Positions 10,050 through 17,986 are shown, counted from the stretch's first letter. The stretch is 28,300 bases of DNA from Ectocarpus siliculosus (GCA_000310025.1 FN649751.1:6332944-6361243), one strand, 5' to 3'. Notes: generated by a model not told the origin, from the sequence alone. Made by a program: numbers and translations.

Positions 10050-10867
10050 TGTAGATGGTACTGAGACAGCGACGTCCGTCACTGGGGTGGTGTTCGTTTG
10101 GTGTTTCTACCCTGGGTGGGCGTCTACTACTGTAACACCCCGTCTTGTTCCCTGTTGTCCAGCCCGTACATGTTGCTTATGACTATATGGCTGTGTGGAA
10201 TCGAACGCGCGCTGCGATTGGTAATACGGTGTCGCGAGTCAGTCGTGGATGATGCTTCATCGCCCGACGAGTAGGAGAGTTGTTTCGTGGTGTACTTATG
10301 TGTGATTCTCCTGATGTACAAGGTTGCTGCGTGAATAGGTATCGAATTCGGGCTGTGGTCGCGGAAGCGCATGTTTCTAGCTGATGAATGTTTCTTGTCT
10401 CATGCCTGCTGTACAAGATTCGAGAACGTCCAATCTACTGCTGTATGTGGTAAACCTGTAAAGTATGGAATGTTCCTTGGTTGACAATGAAGCCGCGGAC
10501 AAACGAGTAACGCGACGTGTGAGAGCGATGGCAACGGGTCATCCATCGACAACGTTTGCTGTGATCGTTCATGTTGTTATGTGCGTGCCAGTGTTGGGGG
10601 CGGAAGTAGAGTGTCATCGACAGTGATGGTGGATGCTCTGTATCTGGGGAAAGCTCGGGGGAGAGAGGTTAGAAGAACATATGATCCGCCCTCTCTGCTG
10701 CTTCATGAAGAAGTTTTCTGTTTGCCAGTGCATACGCACTACACTTCGAGTGAAGTTTATCAGCGCAGGCCGGTCAACGCAAGATTGACTAGGGGGCAAT
10801 GGTCGTGTAAACAACGCGCTACCCGTTTTATTCAGATGTTCCATGCACTACCCCACGCGCGTGTATG
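10050..10867. other. Spacer between the two head-to-head copia elements
   Basis: About 0.8 kb with no recognisable gene. It is flanked on both sides by inverted copies of the 5' LTR and leader, so both elements are transcribed away from it. The first 90 or so bases resemble 25127-25215, downstream of MYB copy 2 (shared blocks include TGTGTAGA, GTTTGGTG and CTGGGTGGG). This suggests the spacer is the original 3' flank of MYB copy 1. An open frame at 10581-11156 runs into the LTR and is not a credible gene. Confidence 0.5.
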
Positions 10868-10872
10868 CCTTT
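10868..10872. repeat. Target site duplication of copia copy R, left side (CCTTT)
   Basis: CCTTT directly precedes TGTTAG of the 5' LTR and is repeated at 17987-17991. It differs from the AGCTG of copy L, so the two elements inserted independently. Confidence 0.92.
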
Positions 10873-11199
10873 TGTTAGATATACTCGCAGCAGTATCTGG
10901 TCGTGAGGATCCCAGGGGGATACGTGTTGGGAATTTCGTGTGTTGTGGGGTACCATCGGTGCGGTCACGGGGACCCTTTTGGCGTGGTTGGTGCGATGAA
11001 GCTTGCGTGCGTGCTGCGCTCACTTCTTCCTCTCTCTCTCCACCACCACCACCGTCTCTCTCCAATCAAGTTTCCTTCTCGCACTCTCTCTCCAACTCTC
11101 TCTCAATCTCTCTCTCTCTCGGCCTAACACGGCCGACTACCCAGTGCCCCAAGTGACGTCCAGAACGTGCTTGCTGCACCCCGCGTAGTTTACCTTTCA
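10873..11199 (+). repeat. 5' LTR of copia copy R (327 bp)
   Basis: It runs TGTTAGATATACTC...GTTTACCTTTCA. It contains CCACCACCACCACC, a CCAATCA block at 11052 and a long CT-rich tract to about 11120. No clear TATA box is seen. It pairs with 17662-17986. Confidence 0.95.
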
Positions 11200-11294
11200 C
11201 ACTAGTGCGATATCACGGTATCTGCGCGCGGGCGTAGCCATCAGGGGGTTGTGCAGTCACGCGCAATCGGTAGACTCCCACAACACCAAACATC
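11200..11294 (+). other. Leader of copia copy R with a possible offset primer binding site
   Basis: The bases directly after the LTR (CACTAGTGCG) do not start with the usual TGG. CGGTATCTGCGC at 11216-11227 resembles the TGGTATCAGAGC type of initiator-Met primer site but is offset by 16 nt and imperfect. The leader is identical in its first part in copy L. The primer tRNA is therefore unresolved. Confidence 0.35.
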
Positions 11295-14200
11295 ATGGAG
11301 GACATCGACCTCTCCGCCCTCAGCGGGGAAGAGCTACAACAAAAAGTGGAGGAGATCGTCCAGCAACGAGTGCAAGCCGAACTCGAAGCCAACAGGATCA
11401 ACGAGGGTGAAGTCACCATTGCCCAACCACCAGCCGGCACCCCAGCCACTCCAACCGGCAACCCAGTCCCACCTACTGGCAACCAACCATCACCCTCCAG
11501 CCAGGGTACACCAGCCACATTCAACGACCCCAGCAGCGTCGCACACATCGTGGCGCAAGCGGCCAAGGCGACAGCTGAGGCCATCGCTCAACAACAGGGC
11601 TTTGCCCGCTCAGGCACGTTACGTGTCAATCCAGGCTCAGAAATCGAACCTTGGCTTGGTAGTGTAAAGAAGGAGCAGGACTTGTACATTATGTTTGATA
11701 TTTTTCGTGGTAAGATGATTTCATATTTTCAGGAGGAGGGTGTGCATGATGCGTTGGAACTGGAGGTCGAGGTCAAGGTCGGGAAGAGGGGTGTGAATGT
11801 AGGAGACCTTCGGAGACTTTTTGGAAATGAAGTGGTAGACAAGTATTTCAAACTGTGGAATATCCTCATCAGCAAGGTTATGTATCCCCCGATTCAGAGC
11901 TTGATTCTGGCGTGTGAGAGTCCCCAAAAGGGCTGGAAAATAGTGACCGAGTTCTATCAGGAGAAAAAGCAGTCAGAAAAGTCGAGGTTGGAGCAGGACT
12001 GGAAGGAGTTGGAGATGAAAGAGTCCGAGAGTCCACAGGATTACATTGCCCGCTCAGAGGCCCTTCGCCTGCGTCTCGCATCTGTAGGCACGATTAAGGA
12101 TGAAACAGATGCCAACAAAGACATTGCTCGTGGCCTTCCCTCTTCGTTGTATGCCGTGCAAAAAGGAATACTGCTTGCCCATGATGTCCGGACGTTGCGT
12201 ACCCTTGAGACTGTGGTGAGGGACGCCCACGTGGAGGTGGAGCGCGAGAGGAGCAAGGGGGAGAGGCGCGAGGTGGAGCTCGCTCTCGCCGCATCCGGCA
12301 TGGGCCGGCGCGGCGGGGGCAGTGGGGGGGCATCCTGGGGTCAAGACGGCGGTCAGGCAGCAGCTGGCGGCCAAAATCGTGACGGCGAGAAGAAAAATAG
12401 TGACGTGTTCAACGACGACCCCGGCGGATTTTGCCGCTACCACCAGTCCGAGCTTCACACCAACGAGCAGTGTCGTCTCCAGCAGCAACTGCGGCGTGCG
12501 CGTTCGAGAGAGGGCGCCGAGGAACGTCGCTCGGGCGGCGGCAGCCGCGGTGGCGGCGGTAGCCAGCGAGGGGGTAGACCGCCGCCGGGACCCGGCCGCG
12601 GTGGCGGGCGATGGGTGAGGATAGAGCAGCAGCACCACACCGGTCATGGTGGCGGTGGCTGGAGCCAAGCCTCACCCCCCCCGCGACCTCTTCGTGGACG
12701 TGGGCCTGGTGGTCGTCTGGGGCGTCACCCGGGGGGTCGTGGGCCCGCGGGACGCCACAGCAGCGACGGGCGTGCCGAGAGAGATCGGGCAGGGAGAGGC
12801 CCGGGGCACGCGCGTTCTGGCCACGGAAGAGAGCAGGCGTACGTTGTGTACTACGCCCACGATGATGGTGGCAACTACGAAGATTACGGCGACTACGACG
12901 AAGGCTACTCCTACGACAACGGCTACCACGACGCCGGGTACGCCCACTACGCCGGCGGCGGGGACAGCTACAGCTACTCCTCCGGGTGCGAAGACAGCCG
13001 TTCATCTGACGGCGGGATCCACTACGTCTACTACCCTCCCGCCGGTCAAGATTCATCATCCGAGCAGCCACGTCAGCCCCCCCCCGCGGGCAGCAGCAGC
13101 ACCGCTTCCTCCTCGTCTTCTGCCCCTTCTCCTGGCGCGCCTCCATCTTCGGGCTACCTCCACCTCTGCACGGCACAATCGGTGCCCCTAGGCAAGTCTC
13201 ACCCCGAAGATTTTTTTGGTAGGATAGGAGTGACGATTGGAGTTGAGTCTGCTGCGCCTGCTTCGTCTTTGCTGAGTGTGGAATCTAGTGAGGGGCCGCC
13301 TGGTAGCGAGAGATGGGTAGCTGATTCAGGTGCAAGCAACAGTTTTACCAACAGTAGCCTACACATGTACGATCTGCAGGAGATCCCCGCAAATAGGAAG
13401 TATGTCGTCGTAGGTGATGGTCGACTGCTAGAAGTGCAAGCTATCGGTAGCATCAACCTTAGTTTCTTTCAGGAGGATGAGAACGGTGAAAAAACGACGA
13501 TGTGTGTTAAGCTGACTGACGTGTCTGTAGTAGAGAACCTGAGCTTCAATTTGTTTTCAACGCATGCAGTTTCTCGAAAGCAACAAATCCTGCACGACGA
13601 GCGTGGTGCAACCCTCCAAAATGGACTGCTATTTGCTAGGGAGGAAAAAGCGTCTGCAGCATATGCCATGCGGTTACCATACGACCCATCTGCGACTATA
13701 GTAGACTCTTCTGCTTTGCCTGCATTCGTGACTGCCCCCGATTCCGCCCCCGCCGTTGGCTCCACGCGTTCCCCTTCCCAAAAAGGGGGCTCCGCGGAAT
13801 CATTGGTGTCCGTGTTGCGTTTCCCTCCCGCTGGCTCTGCTAGCGTAGTACCTTCGAGTGAGAGCGTCACGCCCGCTGGTCCCACCAGCGTAGTACCTTC
13901 GACTCATAGCGTCACGCCCACTGGTCCCACCAGTGTAGTACCTGCGAGTGAGAGCGTCCCGCCCGCCGGCTCTGCCGGCGTAGTACCTTCTTCGGCGTCC
14001 GAGTTTGTTTGTGTGGGTACTTTTCCGGGTATGGATCTTGGAGATACGAGTGTGCTCACCGACGAGCAGCTCATGGATGGCTATGATGACACCCCGTATC
14101 AAGAGTTTTTCCCCGCGTTTATCCCTGAGACTGATGCTGCGAATGTAGCTGCTGTTTTGGATAGCATTGATGGGGGTGCTGATTTTGACTTGGGTGCGGC

Positions 14201-15986
14201 CGCGCTTGGCCCTGGTGCGTCCCCGTTTGCTCTTGGTTCGACTGAAAAGTCCGTTGACATCAACCGCTTCCACCGCTCCCTTGCCCACGCTTGCGAGCCC
14301 CTTTTGAGAGAAACCGCCCAGCAGAGAGGCATCGTGCTCACCGGCAAGCTGGAACCGTGCACGGACTGCATGAAGGCGAAGGGCAGGCGAGGGTCGGTGC
14401 CGCGGGGGCCGGGAGCGCGGGCGTCCAAGCCACTCGGGCGTGTTCACCTGGACTTGTGTGGACCGCTGGTGCCTTCCCTGGGCGGCAACCTCTACCTGTT
14501 CGTCGCCGTCGACAGCGCCTCGCGGTGGAACAAGGTCTACGGTCTCCGGCGGAAGTCCGACGCGCTGGCGGCAACGAAAAGGCTGCTGGCGGACGTGGGG
14601 CGGTACGACCTCGGGCGCATCGAGTGTTTCCGCGTCGACAACGGCACCGAGTGGACCCGTGGCGACTTCCGGCAATTCTGCGACGACAACGGCATCGGCG
14701 TCGAGTTCACCCCGCCTGGCACTCCGAAGTACAACGGCGTCGTGGAGAGCGCCATCTGGCGGATTATGAAGGCCGGCATGGCCGCCCGCCGCAGCGCTGG
14801 CCGTGTGTTCAACGTCGACTTCGCCTCCTTCCCCGGCCTCGACGAGCGCGGTGACCGTCTTTGGATGGAATCGGCGAAGTGGGCCGCCGACGCTCTTAAC
14901 CAGTCGGCGACCAAGGCCAACCCCGGGCGGCGCTCGCCGCACGAGATGTTCACCGGCGAGCAAGGGCCGTTCCGCGTGCTGCCGTTCTTCCAGCCCGGCT
15001 TCATGCGCGAGGATCGCCGCACCAAGCTCGACGACCAGGCCACCCTCTGCTTCTACCTGAACGGCGGCGACAACCACCCGAGCGGCACCGTCAAGGTCCT
15101 CAAGGCGTCCACCGGTCGCGTCGTCTACACCAACAACGTGTCGTGGGTGACGTCGGCGCCAGCCGGCGAGGGGGGTTCCGCTGGTGTCGCCGCTGCACCG
15201 ACACCCCCCCCGTTCACGCCGCCGGTCGTCTCGATCAACTTTGGCCCAGCACCGACGCCTTCGACTGCCGCAACGCCACCTGCCGCAACGCCGCCGCCAG
15301 CGACCACGCCGTCGTCCGGTTCCACGCCTTCACAGCCGCCCTCTGCCACTTCGCCGCCACCGTCGGCGACCCCCGCCCCTGGCCAGCCGTCTTCTGCCTC
15401 TTCGCCGTCACCGTTGGCGACCCTCGATCCAGACCAGTCGCCGCCGCCGGACCCCGCGATGCCCCCGCTTACGGCTCACGCCATGCGGCAGCTTCGCCCG
15501 GGTACAAAGGCCGAGGGTATGATAGACCCGCAGCTGCCAAGCCGTACGAGATCGGGCACGAGGCACAGCACAGGACTCATCTCGATGCTAGACAAGAACA
15601 CTCTGGTGTCGATGCTGGAGGCTCGGAGCGCGGTGGATGAGGAGCGCAGGGAGCTGGGGGGGGCGGAGGCCGGAGAGCAGGGGGGAACGGGGGCCGGAGA
15701 ACAGGCGGGAGCACTCGCAGCGGTGGACCCGGGGGCTGGAGGAGCGGGCTTTCCACTCGCATTTGCCACGCTCCTCGCCAACCGGGAAGACATCGACGCC
15801 ACGCTGCGAGACCAGCGCCCGCCGGAGCAACGCCCTGACCTTCCGCACTGCCAGGCCAGCGACCTTCGTGTCCCCAAGAGCTACAAAGAGGCCATGGCGT
15901 CGGAGCACCGGCACCTTTGGAGCGACTCTATGCAAAGGGAGTTTTACGGCTTGTTGGAAGCGGGGACTTTTACTCCGGCGAAGTAG
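11295..15986 (+). CDS. Gag-protease-integrase polyprotein of copia copy R (1563 aa, ends at a leaky UAG)
   Basis: The start ATG has a good context (CATCATGG) and gives MEDIDLSALSGEEL. Order: a capsid-like domain at about residues 118-330 (LYIMFDIFRGKM ... SPQDYIARSEALR), a C380-x2-H383-x4-H388-x4-C393 knuckle, RGG/Gly-rich 414-440 and a Tyr/Asp/Gly-rich stretch at about 515-565. The protease has D677 in WVADSGAS. The 45-bp repeats follow, then the integrase zinc finger H993...C1022-x2-C1025 and the DD35E core D1053, D1115, E1151. A Pro/Ser/Thr-rich linker occupies about 1285-1395. The frame ends at TAG 15984-15986 just inside the start of the RT region. No frameshift or stop separates gag from protease, unlike Ty1. 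In the cell the product would form particles, mature itself and integrate cDNA. Confidence 0.95.
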   Translation: MEDIDLSALSGEELQQKVEEIVQQRVQAELEANRINEGEVTIAQPPAGTPATPTGNPVPPTGNQPSPSSQGTPATFNDPSSVAHIVAQAAKATAEAIAQQQGFARSGTLRVNPGSEIEPWLGSVKKEQDLYIMFDIFRGKMISYFQEEGVHDALELEVEVKVGKRGVNVGDLRRLFGNEVVDKYFKLWNILISKVMYPPIQSLILACESPQKGWKIVTEFYQEKKQSEKSRLEQDWKELEMKESESPQDYIARSEALRLRLASVGTIKDETDANKDIARGLPSSLYAVQKGILLAHDVRTLRTLETVVRDAHVEVERERSKGERREVELALAASGMGRRGGGSGGASWGQDGGQAAAGGQNRDGEKKNSDVFNDDPGGFCRYHQSELHTNEQCRLQQQLRRARSREGAEERRSGGGSRGGGGSQRGGRPPPGPGRGGGRWVRIEQQHHTGHGGGGWSQASPPPRPLRGRGPGGRLGRHPGGRGPAGRHSSDGRAERDRAGRGPGHARSGHGREQAYVVYYAHDDGGNYEDYGDYDEGYSYDNGYHDAGYAHYAGGGDSYSYSSGCEDSRSSDGGIHYVYYPPAGQDSSSEQPRQPPPAGSSSTASSSSSAPSPGAPPSSGYLHLCTAQSVPLGKSHPEDFFGRIGVTIGVESAAPASSLLSVESSEGPPGSERWVADSGASNSFTNSSLHMYDLQEIPANRKYVVVGDGRLLEVQAIGSINLSFFQEDENGEKTTMCVKLTDVSVVENLSFNLFSTHAVSRKQQILHDERGATLQNGLLFAREEKASAAYAMRLPYDPSATIVDSSALPAFVTAPDSAPAVGSTRSPSQKGGSAESLVSVLRFPPAGSASVVPSSESVTPAGPTSVVPSTHSVTPTGPTSVVPASESVPPAGSAGVVPSSASEFVCVGTFPGMDLGDTSVLTDEQLMDGYDDTPYQEFFPAFIPETDAANVAAVLDSIDGGADFDLGAAALGPGASPFALGSTEKSVDINRFHRSLAHACEPLLRETAQQRGIVLTGKLEPCTDCMKAKGRRGSVPRGPGARASKPLGRVHLDLCGPLVPSLGGNLYLFVAVDSASRWNKVYGLRRKSDALAATKRLLADVGRYDLGRIECFRVDNGTEWTRGDFRQFCDDNGIGVEFTPPGTPKYNGVVESAIWRIMKAGMAARRSAGRVFNVDFASFPGLDERGDRLWMESAKWAADALNQSATKANPGRRSPHEMFTGEQGPFRVLPFFQPGFMREDRRTKLDDQATLCFYLNGGDNHPSGTVKVLKASTGRVVYTNNVSWVTSAPAGEGGSAGVAAAPTPPPFTPPVVSINFGPAPTPSTAATPPAATPPPATTPSSGSTPSQPPSATSPPPSATPAPGQPSSASSPSPLATLDPDQSPPPDPAMPPLTAHAMRQLRPGTKAEGMIDPQLPSRTRSGTRHSTGLISMLDKNTLVSMLEARSAVDEERRELGGAEAGEQGGTGAGEQAGALAAVDPGAGGAGFPLAFATLLANREDIDATLRDQRPPEQRPDLPHCQASDLRVPKSYKEAMASEHRHLWSDSMQREFYGLLEAGTFTPAK
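13833..13991 (+). repeat. 45-bp tandem repeats between protease and integrase, copy R
   Basis: Three full and one partial imperfect 45-bp units encode a Ser/Thr/Pro/Val-rich 15-residue repeat. The array keeps the frame and sits in the linker between protease and the integrase zinc finger, a region free to vary in length. Confidence 0.9.
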
Positions 15987-15992
15987 CAACTA
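15984..15992 (+). promoter_or_regulatory. Leaky stop context UAG CAA CUA in copia copy R
   Basis: TAG at 15984-15986 is followed by CAA CTA, matching the CARYYA readthrough consensus. The frame continues directly into RT (Q-L-V-E-N-A-I-N-A-K-W). The downstream part has no in-frame ATG before conserved RT residues. Copy L keeps the UAG with CAA TTA. Functional readthrough is inferred from this conservation and from the known behaviour of the motif in tobacco mosaic virus and in the SIRE1 retroelement. Confidence 0.8.
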
Positions 15993-17408
15993 GTGGAGAA
16001 CGCAATTAACGCTAAGTGGATATTCGATTGGAAGGCAGATGAGTTTGGATGGCCCACTAAGGTGAAGTCGAGACCTGTAGCGAGAGGTGATATGCAGAGA
16101 GAGTACATTGACTTTGGAGAGCTGTACGCGCCTACCGTTTCTGTTTCGTGTGTTAGGATGTTGGCTGCGTTGGCGTGCGAGTTAAATCTCGACCTGTGTC
16201 ATTTCGATATTGAGCAAGCTTTTGTGCGCTCGGAGTTGGAGGAAGACGTGTACATGCGTTTGCCACAGGGATGTGGAGCTCTATCTGGAATGATTGTAAA
16301 ACTAGGCAAGAGTCTGTATGGCTTGAGACAGGCATCTAGGCAGTGGCATGCAATGCTGAAGAGGTGTTTAGTGGCGTTAGGTTTTGAGCAGTGCATGGCC
16401 GATGCTTGTGTGTTTCGTTTGATTGAGGATGGATGTGTTGTTTTGATTTTGGTAGTACATGTAGATGATATTTTTGCTGTGGGAGAGAGGGAGAGATGTG
16501 ACAAGTTTGGCGCCGACCTTAACAAGTCCGTGCCAGGGAAGAACCTGGGAGAGTTGAGATGGTATTCTGGGTGCTTTTACGAGAGGAACAAGGAGACCGG
16601 AAGGTTGACGATTTCTCAGCAGACTTTCACGGACGAGCTAGCAGCAGAATATGGAGTAGTGGGAGGTAAGAGCGTTCCGATGTCTTCGGGGGTCAAGCTT
16701 TCTGATTTTGATGCGGATGAGGTGGCGACAGACTTTCCGTTTCGTGAGCTGGTAGGATCGTTGATGTGGCTGGCGACTCAAACTAGGCCAGACATTGCGA
16801 ATGCTGTAAGGGCAGCAGCTAGGTATTGCGCATCTCCGAAGCTGGTACACTGGAACGCAGCGATGGATATTTTAGGCTATGCGAGGAGGACGAGTCACTT
16901 TGGTATTTCGTTTCAGAGGGGTACAGTAGAAGGATTCAGCTTGCAGGGGTACGCTGATGCGGACTTTGCAAGCAAGGCAGCAGACCGTAGGTCGGTATCA
17001 GGGGGAATCGTGACGTGTGGAGGAGGCGCTGTGTCTTGGTTTTCCAGAACGCAAAAGTGCGTCACGCTTTCGACGACAGAAGCAGAGTACGTCGCACTTG
17101 GTGACATAGTGAAGGAGATTTTGTTTTTGAGGCAGATTTGGCGTTTCATGTTGCCGCAGGTCGGCATGCCGTGCATCCCCGTCTTCGAGGACAACCAGGG
17201 GGCGATTCAACTAGCGCAGAACCCCATCTCAAACTCGAACTCGAAGCACATAGATGTAAGGCACCATTTTCTCAGGGAACTGGTAGAGAGGAAGGAAATT
17301 TCGGTGATCCACGTGCCGTCTCCGTACCAGCGTGCAGACTTTCTCACGAAGAGCTTGCCGAAGGACGCTTTCGAGTCTCACCGTGATTTTGCAATGAATT
17401 TGGCATGA
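15987..17408 (+). CDS. Reverse transcriptase-RNase H part of Pol, copia copy R (readthrough product)
   Basis: The frame is in phase with the upstream polyprotein and ends at TGA 17406-17408. A GTG at 15993 is the first initiator-like codon, but readthrough from the UAG is the simpler reading. Residues counted from 15993: RT catalytic Asp72 (CHFDIEQAF) and the pair D158-D159 in VHVDDIFAVG, with SLYGLRQASRQWH between. RNase H starts at YADADFAS (D322), followed by STTEAEYVAL, EDNQGAIQLAQNP, KHIDVRHHF and ADFLTKSLP. This would be the complete RVT_2 plus copia RNase H set. It makes and finishes the element's cDNA. Oddity: it reads RPVARG where copy L and the family have K/R-L-V-A-R-G. That Leu-to-Pro change may weaken the enzyme. 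Confidence 0.95.
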   Translation, partial: QLVENAINAKWIFDWKADEFGWPTKVKSRPVARGDMQREYIDFGELYAPTVSVSCVRMLAALACELNLDLCHFDIEQAFVRSELEEDVYMRLPQGCGALSGMIVKLGKSLYGLRQASRQWHAMLKRCLVALGFEQCMADACVFRLIEDGCVVLILVVHVDDIFAVGERERCDKFGADLNKSVPGKNLGELRWYSGCFYERNKETGRLTISQQTFTDELAAEYGVVGGKSVPMSSGVKLSDFDADEVATDFPFRELVGSLMWLATQTRPDIANAVRAAARYCASPKLVHWNAAMDILGYARRTSHFGISFQRGTVEGFSLQGYADADFASKAADRRSVSGGIVTCGGGAVSWFSRTQKCVTLSTTEAEYVALGDIVKEILFLRQIWRFMLPQVGMPCIPVFEDNQGAIQLAQNPISNSNSKHIDVRHHFLRELVERKEISVIHVPSPYQRADFLTKSLPKDAFESHRDFAMNLA

Positions 17409-17651
17409 ACATTTTATTGTTTTTCTGATGGGTTGTGTTTTGGTTTGGTTTTGTTGCTCGTTTTGTTTCCCGTTTTCTTTCATTTCTCGCGCCAAGTATT
17501 TGTTACGCGCGATGCAGTGTTCATGTTCCTTTGAGTTGTTTTTCCCTCTTATGTTATTCTGGTCGAGTATTGATGGCATATATTATTGGAGAGATGTATT
17601 TTGGTTGAGATATCGAGTGTTGGCGAAGTTTTCAGTGAGAAACTGTTGCGA

Positions 17652-17661
17652 GCAGGGGGGA
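17652..17661 (+). other. Polypurine tract of copia copy R
   Basis: GCAGGGGGGA lies directly before TGTTAG of the 3' LTR. This is the plus-strand DNA primer site, identical to that of copy L. Confidence 0.85.
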
Positions 17662-17986
17662 TGTTAGATATACTCGCAGCAGTATCTGGTCGTGAGGATC
17701 CCAGGGGGATACGTGTTGGGAATTTCGTGTGTTGCAGGGTACCATCGGTGCGGTCACGGGGACCCTTTTGGCGTGGTTGGTGCGATGAAGCTTGCGTGCG
17801 TGCTGCGCTCACTTCTTCCTCTCTCTCTCCACCACCACCACCGTCTCTCTCCAATCAAGTTTCCTTCTCCCACTCTCTCTCCAACTCTCTCTCAATCTCT
17901 CTCTCTCGGCCTAACACGGCCGACTACCCAGTGCCCCAAGTAACGTCCAGAACGTGCTTGCTGCACCCCGCGTAGTTTACCTTTCA
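17662..17986 (+). repeat. 3' LTR of copia copy R (325 bp)
   Basis: It runs TGTTAGATATACTC...CCTTTCA. Against the 5' LTR I see TG to CA (GTTGTGGGG versus GTTGCAGGG), G to C at 17870, a 2-bp shorter CT run and G to A in AAGTAACG. It points towards MYB copy 2 on the same strand, about 2 kb upstream of that gene's TATA box. Confidence 0.95.

Larger units (their letters stand above)
10873..17986 (+). mobile_element. Ty1/copia LTR retrotransposon, copy R (7114 bp, open polyprotein)
   Basis: This is a full-length plus-strand element: 5' LTR 10873-11199, a 95-nt leader, gag-protease-integrase frame 11295-15986, RT-RNase H 15987-17408, a 253-nt 3' untranslated stretch, purine tract 17652-17661 and 3' LTR 17662-17986. 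The coding frame is continuous except for one UAG at 15984-15986. The LTRs differ by eye at four bases plus a 2-bp indel, about 1 percent, so the insertion is young. It lies head to head with copy L across a spacer of about 0.8 kb. It probably retains most functions, but RT carries a Leu-to-Pro change in a conserved motif (see the RT entry). Confidence 0.97.

Noticed and set aside
10581-11156. 191-codon open frame running from the spacer into the 5' LTR of copy R
   Set aside because: It crosses the element boundary and its second half is LTR sequence read as protein, so it is a chance frame.
15984-15986. UAG as a sense codon in a variant genetic code
   Set aside because: UAG ends both MYB copies at homologous positions (1851-1853 and 24424-24426), so it acts as a stop in this genome.
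2984-17986. Inverted repeat as an assembly or inversion artefact of one element
   Set aside because: The two arms have different target duplications, different indels and many scattered substitutions, which fits two separate insertions.
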